Made by a program: the position numbers and the translations under genes
Shown here: positions 7,520 to 12,882 of the stretch, in pieces
Position numbering within the stretch: position 1 is the stretch's first letter
How the letters are laid out: each line of letters starts with the position of its first letter
Assembly (NCBI GenBank): GCA_964512325.1
Contig: CAZEGN010000024.1
Coordinates: 1 to 13,174, forward strand
Direction: 5' to 3'
Source of the DNA: JACQZO01 sp964512325
Lineage (GTDB): Bacteria; Patescibacteriota; Gracilibacteria; RBG-16-42-10
Length of the DNA stretch: 13,174 nt
The notes under the pieces: model-generated
Databases searched by the model: none
What the model saw: the letters and a program-made list of their open reading frames with translations, nothing else
What the model was told of the DNA's origin: nothing

Positions 7520-8830
7520 ATGGGTTTTCTCGATCACATCAAAAAACTTGTCCATAGTGCACCAGCACGCAAATCAATGTCATATCCCGCTCGTAAAGCG
7601 CGTGGACAGTATGCAATTGCACTTGATATCGGTACCGAGTGGGTCAAGTGTATCGTTTTCAGCACGAAATATGATGTTCAAAAGAAGGCCAAGATTTTGG
7701 GTGTTGCTCATATTCAGCAAGAGTACGGGGACATGAATGGAGGAGCCATAGTAAATACCGACAAGGTAGCTGAAAAATGTAATCAAGCAGTAGAGGAAGC
7801 AATGATTATGGCCAATATCGAGCCTGATCAAATGATTGTGGGTATTGGCGGCGAGTTAGTAAAAGGCGCTACGACTACAATTGAATATGAACGGCCCAGA
7901 CCACATGAAGCAATTAGTTTAAATGAGTTAAAAGAAATCGTGCATCGCGTACAATGGAAAGCATTTGACCGGGTGCGCAAGCAATTAGCGGCTGAAACCG
8001 GCTATCCCGAAATTGATGTCAAATTGATCAATGCTGCAATTACTGAAGTGACTGTCGACGGTTTTCAGGTAAGTAACCCCTTAGGCTTTCAGGGGAAATA
8101 TATCACCATGAGCATATTTAATGCTTTTGCGCCTTTAATTCATTTTAGCGCCTTAAAGCATATTGCTGAGCAATTAGATTTTGACTTGTTAGCCATTACT
8201 GCTGAACCCTACAGTGTAGCCAAAGCTTTAAATGAAAGTCACAATAATACTTGGGATGGGATTATTGTGGACATTGGAGGAGGAACCACCGACGTCGCAG
8301 TTATTCGTAATGGCATTCTTGAAGGCACACAGATGTTCGCCTTGGGCGGCCAAGGCGTCACTAGAAGAATTGAGCAAATTTTAAACATCTCATTCGCTGA
8401 AGCAGAAAAAGTAAAACTCAATTTGCAAAACAAACCACTCCCTCGCGAACAGCTGCTCTCCTTACAACAACAATTGCTTGTCGATGCAAAAGTATGGCGT
8501 GAAGGATTAGTCTTGACCTTGCAAGAGTTCTGCCAAGAACAAAACTTACCAAGCACGATTTATCTGTGTGGTGGTGGTAGCTTACTGCCACAGATTAGCC
8601 TGGTGCTAGAAGAAGAAACATGGTTTAAAACTCTTCCCTTCTTATCGAAACCATCTATTATGCAGGTAGGCTGCAAAGATATCAGTTCTTTTATTGATGA
8701 AACTGGCAAACTAAAAGAGTTTCATGATGTAACAGTATTAAGCTTAGCTCATTTAGCTCTGGAGCTTGCCGGTGAAGAACGCCTTGTCGATCGCATCTTA
8801 CGCAAAACTCTAAAAATGATGCGCAATTAA
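7520..8830 (+). CDS. ftsA: FtsA-like cell-division actin homologue
   Basis: Actin-fold ATPase expected to tether FtsZ filaments to the inner membrane face and signal to the septal synthase. The 436-aa product shows phosphate-1 motif LDIGTEWVK (35-43), a 1C/SHS2-type region around NPLGFQGKYITMSIFNAF (186-203), phosphate-2 motif VDIGGGTTDVAVIRNG (250-265) and adenosine motif LCGGGSLLP (349-357). The NPLGFQG block and the FAEAEKVKLNL block (292-302) favour FtsA over the related PilM and MreB. The C-terminus, RLVDRILRKTLKMMRN, could be the amphipathic membrane-targeting helix. There is also an unusual N-terminal extension of about 30 residues starting MGFLDHIKKLV, itself potentially amphipathic; an in-frame ATG at 7577 would remove most of it. 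It lies after ftsI and 18 bp before the 512-aa gene. ftsZ is not in the window. Confidence 0.85.
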   Translation: MGFLDHIKKLVHSAPARKSMSYPARKARGQYAIALDIGTEWVKCIVFSTKYDVQKKAKILGVAHIQQEYGDMNGGAIVNTDKVAEKCNQAVEEAMIMANIEPDQMIVGIGGELVKGATTTIEYERPRPHEAISLNELKEIVHRVQWKAFDRVRKQLAAETGYPEIDVKLINAAITEVTVDGFQVSNPLGFQGKYITMSIFNAFAPLIHFSALKHIAEQLDFDLLAITAEPYSVAKALNESHNNTWDGIIVDIGGGTTDVAVIRNGILEGTQMFALGGQGVTRRIEQILNISFAEAEKVKLNLQNKPLPREQLLSLQQQLLVDAKVWREGLVLTLQEFCQEQNLPSTIYLCGGGSLLPQISLVLEEETWFKTLPFLSKPSIMQVGCKDISSFIDETGKLKEFHDVTVLSLAHLALELAGEERLVDRILRKTLKMMRN

Positions 8831-8848
8831 TTTCTTTCTTTATCCTGT

Positions 8849-10387
8849 ATGAGCAAAAAAATTCATCAAATGCTAATCGCCGCAGACGAAGAAGTGACCA
8901 GCATTTTAGAACGCCTAAAAAAACATAAGGAGCAAGAAGTAACATTAATCGTACCTCCTCAAGCCAAACTATTTCAAAGCCCAATTCACTTAAAGCTACT
9001 TTATAATGAAGCAGTAGCACTCAATAAAATCGCAACTATTGCTTCAAGCAATCAAGTGGGCCTAACCCTAGCAGCCAATACCGGTTTTCCAACGGAATTA
9101 GTAAAAGAACAAGAGTCAAAGCAGTCCGCTCAAAGCAAAAAACGCAATTTAAAAGTGAAAGAGACTATAGACAGCAGCACTTTTATGATGCCTTCACCTG
9201 GCAAAAGAGTGATCAATCTTTTCTTTGCTATTTCTGCCTTGGTGTTTATCATTATCGCCTACTTCGTTCTGCCCACAGTCACAATTGCGATCAGCCCTGA
9301 AGTAAAAATTGAAAGACCCATTGAGCGGGTCGTACTAGCTGACAGCAGTCGTAATAGCGCAGAAATTGCAGTTAGTAGTTCGCCCATGGTGGCAACTTCG
9401 CCAATTAGCACGGAAATTGAGCTCACAAAAACATATGTAACCTCAGGCGTTTCTTCTAAAGGAAGTAATGCTCAAGGAAGCATTGTTATCCACAATGATG
9501 GCGATCAGACTCAACTGCTCATTGCTAAGACCCGTTTCCGCTCACCGGATGGTTACATTTTCCGTATTCCAGCAGCAGTCAGTGTACCCGGCAAGGGCAC
9601 AGTTACCACGCAGGTGGTAGCAGATCCGCTTGATGATAAAGGATTAGTAACTGGAGCGAAAGGCAATTTGCCTGCCGATACACGCTTTACCCTACCAGCA
9701 TTAAAAGGAACATATAAAGATTTGATTTACGCTGTAAACCCACAACCATTTACAGGTGGCGTCACAGAAGCAATTAAAGTCTTAACTCAAGAAGACATAG
9801 ACAAATCTGCCCTTGATATTATTAATGAGATTAACAAAGTAGCAATCCAAAAATTAGAGGAGCGGGTAGCACAACAAAATCAAAGCGCTAACACCCGTTT
9901 AATCTTGGTCAAAGACCCCAAAGTTGTACAAACAAAAGTCGAGTCAAACTCAGTGCAGGATGGAGCTAAGGTAAATGATGTTCGTGATAATTTCCAAGTG
10001 TATGCCAAGGTGAAGGTAAGCAGCGTTACTTTTGAGCGTAATGATATGATGAAAATTCTCGACCGCAAACTAAGCAGCCTGCTCAACCCTGATATGAAAA
10101 TCGCTACAGTGGATTATAACGGCTTAGATTTACAATTTGTAGATTATGATGCCCGCACTCAAAAAATTCGCTTCAATGTTACCGTCCCCTATCGCCTCGA
10201 GTATATTTTGAAGCCTGACTATCTCGACAGTATCAAAACCCAAATTGTCGGTTTAAGTTTAGCTGAGTCTGAAAATTATCTAAACAAACTGGAGCCCATC
10301 GCTGAAGCGAGAGTTTCAAGCTGGCCTTTTTGGGTCAATAGCATACCGGGCATTAAGAGCAATATCAGTTTAACAATTCGGCATTAG
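8849..10387 (+). CDS. Bitopic membrane protein with large extracytoplasmic region, 512 aa, unknown function
   Basis: The product has three parts. Residues 1-85 form a small alpha/beta domain (EEVTSILERLK, then VTLIVPPQAKLFQSPIHLKLL, ending LAANTGFPTE), presumably cytoplasmic. A Lys/Ser-rich linker follows. One transmembrane helix (about 121-143) precedes a roughly 370-residue, beta-rich extracytoplasmic part. The block SNAQGSIVIHNDGDQTQLLI then TRFRSPDGYIFRIP (206-241) resembles a region that I recall being annotated as baseplate J-like in Patescibacteria. That name comes from a weak domain match and implies no phage origin. The gene lies 18 bp after ftsA-like and before ruvX within the division cluster, so a role in division or envelope assembly is inferred from position only. 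A heptamer array overlaps its stop codon and encodes the last residues (TIRH). The coding call is certain; the function is unknown. Confidence 0.85.
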   Translation: MSKKIHQMLIAADEEVTSILERLKKHKEQEVTLIVPPQAKLFQSPIHLKLLYNEAVALNKIATIASSNQVGLTLAANTGFPTELVKEQESKQSAQSKKRNLKVKETIDSSTFMMPSPGKRVINLFFAISALVFIIIAYFVLPTVTIAISPEVKIERPIERVVLADSSRNSAEIAVSSSPMVATSPISTEIELTKTYVTSGVSSKGSNAQGSIVIHNDGDQTQLLIAKTRFRSPDGYIFRIPAAVSVPGKGTVTTQVVADPLDDKGLVTGAKGNLPADTRFTLPALKGTYKDLIYAVNPQPFTGGVTEAIKVLTQEDIDKSALDIINEINKVAIQKLEERVAQQNQSANTRLILVKDPKVVQTKVESNSVQDGAKVNDVRDNFQVYAKVKVSSVTFERNDMMKILDRKLSSLLNPDMKIATVDYNGLDLQFVDYDARTQKIRFNVTVPYRLEYILKPDYLDSIKTQIVGLSLAESENYLNKLEPIAEARVSSWPFWVNSIPGIKSNISLTIRH

Positions 10388-10409
10388 GAATTCGGAAAGC
10401 GGAAACCGG
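10375..10409 (+). repeat. Heptamer tandem array A6 overlapping a stop codon
   Basis: Five units: AATTCGG, CATTAGG, AATTCGG, AAAGCGG, AAACCGG. The TAG stop of the 512-aa gene (10385-10387) lies inside the second unit. Orientation is opposite to array A7 at 10526-10567. Confidence 0.75.
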
Positions 10410-10557
10410 GAGGAGAAGTGAGACTGGATTCAGAGGAACATCTATGCATCTTCTTCTCAGTGTCATGCTGTAAATACATGTCTGGTTGAACCCAGTCTCC
10501 ATTCTTCCCTTCTCAGACCTCGGCCTTTTTAATTCCGAATCCCGCTTTCCGAATTCC
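10387..10557. repeat. 171-bp imperfect palindromic element with 16-bp terminal inverted repeats
   Basis: The ends are a perfect 16-bp inverted repeat: GGAATTCGGAAAGCGG (10387-10402) and its complement CCGCTTTCCGAATTCC (10542-10557). An inner stem pairs GAGACTGG (10420-10427) with CCAGTCTC (10492-10499). It extends inwards through TTCA/TGAA after one mismatch, and outwards through GGAGAA/TTCTTCC after a 2-nt mismatch and with one G-T pair. The element occupies most of the spacer between the 512-aa gene and ruvX. It could be a non-autonomous MITE-like element, a REP-type hairpin or a large transcript-processing structure. No coding frame in it is credible. Confidence 0.65.
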
Positions 10558-10567
10558 GAATTCTCCC
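10526..10567. repeat. Heptamer tandem array A7 upstream of ruvX
   Basis: Six units: TTTTTAA, TTCCGAA, TCCCGCT, TTCCGAA, TTCCGAA, TTCTCCC. It forms the right end of the palindromic element, as the inverse of array A6. Its segments AATTCCGAATCC and CCGCTTTCCGAATTCC recur at 12243-12293. Confidence 0.8.
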
Positions 10568-10602
10568 CTATAGTATGACCACACTGTTTACTGTTTTTGT
10601 AC

Positions 10603-11016
10603 ATGCGTGTTCTTGCTTTAGATTTTGGTTTAAGAAGCATTGGCGTTGCAATTAGCGATCCCAATAAAAAAATGGCGTTTGCGCGTGAGAGTCTAGCCAA
10701 TGACTCCAGCATTTACACACTGTTGCCACGTCTCATTCAACAAGAAAATGTAGAAACCCTGGTGATCGGTCGCTCCACTAGCATTTACATTGCTGAACAA
10801 GCAGAAGCCTTTGCTCAGAAGCTAAAGACTAAAATCACTATCCCGATTGAATTCGTCGACGAAATGTTCACCACGAAACTAGCCCAAGAGATTCCGCTTG
10901 CCCTGGGTATGAAGAAAAAAGACCGCCAAAACTTTGATGATGATAGTGCAGCTGCCGCCTTCATCTTAGAGCTTTATTTAGAGCGACTCAATGCTCAAAA
11001 GAAAAGTGAAAGATGA
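10603..11016 (+). CDS. ruvX: Putative pre-16S rRNA nuclease / Holliday junction resolvase-like YqgF
   Basis: RNase H-fold nuclease of the YqgF/RuvX family, which trims the 5' end of 16S rRNA in the best-studied bacteria. The 137-aa product matches the family length. Conserved parts visible are LALDFGLRSIGVAISDP (4-20) with the first acidic residue Asp7, VDEMFTT (85-91) with Glu87, and DDDSAAAAFILELYL (112-126) with the final Asp. The usual VGLPL loop reads VIGRSTSIY (54-62), a local departure. The ATG at 10603 starts directly at MRVLALDFG; a TTG two codons earlier is possible but unneeded. TATAGT at 10569-10574 may be a -10 element, though no clear -35 accompanies it. The last codons (KKSER and stop) lie in a heptamer array. 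It sits between the 512-aa gene and ftsQ. Confidence 0.92.
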   Translation: MRVLALDFGLRSIGVAISDPNKKMAFARESLANDSSIYTLLPRLIQQENVETLVIGRSTSIYIAEQAEAFAQKLKTKITIPIEFVDEMFTTKLAQEIPLALGMKKKDRQNFDDDSAAAAFILELYLERLNAQKKSER

Positions 11017-11031
11017 AATTTGAAAAGTGAA
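10997..11031 (+). repeat. Heptamer tandem array A8 across the ruvX stop
   Basis: Five units ending in GAA: AAAAGAA, AAGTGAA, AGATGAA, ATTTGAA, AAGTGAA. The ruvX TGA (11014-11016) is inside the third unit, so the array spans coding and non-coding sequence. Confidence 0.7.
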
Positions 11032-11061
11032 GTCCAGCCGAGCTTCGTCGTATTGATTGCT

Positions 11062-11089
11062 GATTTGAGAAATAAGAGGTAAGAAATAA
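11062..11089. repeat. Heptamer tandem array A9 upstream of ftsQ
   Basis: Four units: GATTTGA, GAAATAA, GAGGTAA, GAAATAA, ending 47 bp before the ftsQ ATG. The purine-rich core differs from the neighbouring arrays but keeps the 7-bp period. Confidence 0.65.
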
Positions 11090-11136
11090 TAGCAATCTCC
11101 TACTGCACTTAACATTTCTAACTAGTTTTAGCCGTC

Positions 11137-11976
11137 ATGTTTTCTCGTAAAAAGCGTATTGATCGCACGCAAGAATTTCGCAGATCACAACTTCGTACAG
11201 TTGAAAAGAATTTACGAAATGCCGAGCCAGAAACAAGAAAAAAACGCCAGCACTGGTTAGCTTTAGGATTAGTGACAATTTCAATGCTCATTGCAATCTA
11301 CACGCTTTTCTTTTCGCCAATATTTAAAGTAAAAGAAGTAATTGTAAACAATGAGAGCGCAGTTAACTCACTTGATGAGAAAATCGTGCATGATACTTTC
11401 CAATATCTACTGAATAAAAATATCTTTCTTAACTCTGCAGCATCAATCAATGCTTATGGCTTAAGAGCACTACCTCGTTTAAAAAATGTGCAAGTAGACA
11501 TTGCCTATCCTGAGACTATTAAAGTCACCGTCAAAGAAAAGCAAATCGTCTTTGGCCTGCCTACGAAAGATCAATTTGCCTTGGTTAATGAAGACGGTGT
11601 CATTGTAAAATTTGATAACAGCATTAATGAAACCATTCTCAAAACATTGGTTATGGACCCCACTGATCAGCCCCTAGATGTTTTCTACTTAAATCAGCAA
11701 CTTCTCTTGCCCGAACAGGTAAGCTATATCCTATACGGCAACTTAGAAATCACCCAACGCACTGGCTTTAAAATCACCAATGCAATTTGGTATCCTGCCC
11801 GCAAAGAAATCCACTATCAAACAGATAAGGGCTTTAGCATTTGGCTTGATTCGAGTTTAACCGTCGATTCTCAAGTCACAAAACTGATGGCCATCTATCC
11901 TCAAGTCCAAACCGACCAAGCCAAGATTAAGTACATCGACCTACGCATTCCCGAAAGAGCATTTGTAGGAAAGTAG
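11137..11976 (+). CDS. ftsQ: FtsQ/DivIB-like division protein with POTRA domain
   Basis: A bitopic 279-aa protein of the FtsQ-FtsL-FtsB subcomplex that recruits and restrains the septal synthase. A strongly basic cytoplasmic N-terminus (1-38, with RKKR repeated) precedes one transmembrane helix (about 40-60). A POTRA-like domain starts at FKVKEVIVNN (63-72) and continues through LPRLKNVQVDIAYPETIKV (about 112-131), the typical beta-strand ending with a YP turn and KEKQ. The distal region (about 135-279) fits the beta domain of FtsQ. The ATG at 11137 follows AGCCGTC with no Shine-Dalgarno. Position is unusual: ftsQ follows ftsA-like and ruvX instead of preceding ftsA, and no ftsZ follows directly. 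The call rests on architecture plus context, since sequence conservation in this family is low. Confidence 0.87.
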   Translation: MFSRKKRIDRTQEFRRSQLRTVEKNLRNAEPETRKKRQHWLALGLVTISMLIAIYTLFFSPIFKVKEVIVNNESAVNSLDEKIVHDTFQYLLNKNIFLNSAASINAYGLRALPRLKNVQVDIAYPETIKVTVKEKQIVFGLPTKDQFALVNEDGVIVKFDNSINETILKTLVMDPTDQPLDVFYLNQQLLLPEQVSYILYGNLEITQRTGFKITNAIWYPARKEIHYQTDKGFSIWLDSSLTVDSQVTKLMAIYPQVQTDQAKIKYIDLRIPERAFVGK

Positions 11977-12040
11977 AAAAGACGATCGGGAAGCGCCCTT
12001 TTTCATCCCACGGCTTCCTTGTTCCTCTCTGTTCCTTCTT

Positions 12041-12170
12041 TTCTGTCATCCCGATTGGAGCGGAGCGAAATAGAGGGATCCTGCCGGGGTAAGCTATGTG
12101 CAATGACAGAGGTTCATGTAACGTTGAAGTGCATCCGGCAAGATCTTTCGGCAAGCTCAAGATGACAAAG
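12041..12170. repeat. Imperfect palindromic repeat with TGTCATC ends
   Basis: Outer arms TGTCATC (12044-12050) and GATGACA (12161-12167) are inverted. Inner arms GATCCTGCCGG (12077-12087) and CCGGCAAGATC (12135-12145) pair over 11 positions with one G-T. The two half-arms differ in length between these blocks. A 26-bp half-copy beginning TCATCCCGA and ending GGGATCT lies at 12323-12348. The TGTCATC...GGATC design resembles palindromic intergenic repeats I recall from several bacterial phyla, which I could not verify here. Confidence 0.6.
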
Positions 12171-12280
12171 AGGAAAGAAAGTGAAGCGATGTTCACATGA
12201 GCACCATGTCTCTCTTCTTCGCCTTTCTAACATCGGCTCTTCAATTCCGAATCCTGTGGTCAGCTTGGCGAATCCATCCG

Positions 12281-12308
12281 CTTTCCGAATTCCTAATTCC
12301 GAATTGCC
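12281..12308. repeat. Heptamer tandem array A10
   Basis: Units CTTTCCG, AATTCCT, AATTCCG, AATTGCC. Positions 12278-12293 match 10542-10557 exactly. AATTCCGAATCC just upstream (12244-12255) also matches 10531-10542, so the pair looks like a copy of array A7 interrupted by about 22 bp. Confidence 0.7.
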
Positions 12309-12350
12309 CTCCTCCCCTTTCTTCATCCCGACTTCCGAGGAGGGATCTCC

Positions 12351-12371
12351 TTACTCCTTATCCCTAATCCC
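12351..12371. repeat. Short pyrimidine-rich heptamer array
   Basis: Three units, TTACTCC, TTATCCC, TAATCCC, follow directly after the palindrome half-copy at 12323-12348. Confidence 0.5.
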
Positions 12372-12409
12372 TTCGCACCACCTCCACTCCATTCTTCATG
12401 CCTCCTTCG

Positions 12410-12437
12410 CATTTTGCATTTTGAATCTTGAATTTTG
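12410..12437. repeat. Heptamer tandem array A11
   Basis: Four units: CATTTTG, CATTTTG, AATCTTG, AATTTTG, trailing into less regular copies up to 12458. Shares 24 identical bases with array A1 (12417-12440 equals 2957-2980). Confidence 0.8.
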
Positions 12438-12502
12438 AATCAATTTGACATTTTGCACTTTATCCAGTGTTGTGCTAACATCAACAACCGCATTAGTAGT
12501 CA

Positions 12503-12531
12503 TTGTCAAGCAGTGCTTTTTGCGGTAAAAT
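12503..12531 (+). promoter_or_regulatory. Strong sigma-70-type promoter for the 104-aa gene and its downstream partner
   Basis: TTGTCA (12503-12508) and TAAAAT (12526-12531) are exactly 17 bp apart, each matching consensus at five of six positions. Initiation near 12538 would give a leader of about 20 nt. This is the best promoter in the window and supports the ATG at 12558 over a start upstream of it. A weaker pair, TTGCAC (12453-12458) with TAACAT (12476-12481) preceded by TGC, lies upstream. Confidence 0.7.
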
Positions 12532-12557
12532 TAGGAGATTATTTAATTTCTCCCCCC

Positions 12558-12872
12558 ATGTCTTCCTCAGGCATTGATCAAATCTTAGATCCAAATTACA
12601 TCGACACATTCGTACAAGCAGCCTTTATTAAAAAGGATATGGAAATGGCAGACCACCCAGAACTGGTCGCAGCTTTTACTAATTATCTTACGAATAAATT
12701 CGACGACTATATAGTAGATCACTTATCCGACCAGGATTTAATCACGCTAGTGGAAATGAAGAACAATCCCAATAATGCGCAAATCACCCAATTCCTCTTT
12801 CAGAAAATCCCTGACCTAGAAAATCAACTAAATGCAATTTTACATCAAGCGCTAACAGAACAACTAGCTTAA
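12558..12872 (+). CDS. Small acidic helical protein, 104 aa, unknown function
   Basis: The product is short, acidic and predicted almost entirely helical, without signal peptide or membrane segment, so it is probably cytoplasmic. Motifs visible are LDPNYIDTFVQAAF (10-23), LTNKFDDYIVDHLSDQDL (about 44-61) and IPDLENQLNAIL (about 84-95). The alternation of amphipathic helices with a central LSDQDL turn resembles the small DUF5663-type proteins common in Patescibacteria. That is a weak impression and not an assignment. The ATG at 12558 is chosen because a good promoter lies at 12503-12531, inside the longer open frame that begins at 12435. The start is preceded by TCTCCCCCC. GGAGA (12534-12538) could pair with TCTCC (12549-12553) in the leader. 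A second gene begins 10 bp after its stop. Confidence 0.75.
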   Translation: MSSSGIDQILDPNYIDTFVQAAFIKKDMEMADHPELVAAFTNYLTNKFDDYIVDHLSDQDLITLVEMKNNPNNAQITQFLFQKIPDLENQLNAILHQALTEQLA

Positions 12873-12882
12873 TCCACTTCTT

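Larger units (their letters stand above)
11977..12557. other. Gene-free, repeat-rich spacer of 581 bp
   Basis: No credible gene is visible here. In order it holds a small inverted repeat (GGAAGC 11989-11994 with GCTTCC 12013-12018), the TGTCATC palindrome (12041-12170), CGATGTT/AACATCG (12187-12193 and 12229-12235), CCGAATT heptamers (12243-12308), a half-copy of the palindrome arm (12323-12348), TTANTCC-type heptamers (12351-12371), TTTTGAA-type heptamers (12410-12437) and a promoter (12503-12531). Short open frames across it read through repeats and look accidental. Confidence 0.7.

Noticed and set aside
8849..10387. Phage baseplate protein
   Set aside because: The resemblance is limited to one region, the protein has a membrane helix, and no phage genes surround it.
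10365..10712. Minus-strand frame of 115 codons over the palindrome
   Set aside because: It overlaps ruvX and repeat DNA, and its protein has no recognisable feature.
11989..12018. Rho-independent terminator after ftsQ
   Set aside because: The stem is only 6 bp with an 18-nt loop and no T-run follows.
2956..12437. CRISPR array
   Set aside because: Repeats are contiguous 7-mers without spacers, and no cas gene is visible.
12181..12438. Plus-strand frame of 85 codons in the 581-bp spacer, and minus-strand frames around 11927-12326
   Set aside because: They read through heptamers and palindrome arms; composition is repeat-driven and there is no start signal.
12435..12557. Upstream extension of the 104-aa gene starting at 12435
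   Set aside because: It would overlap the heptamer array tail and contain the best promoter of the window; the ATG at 12558 fits better.
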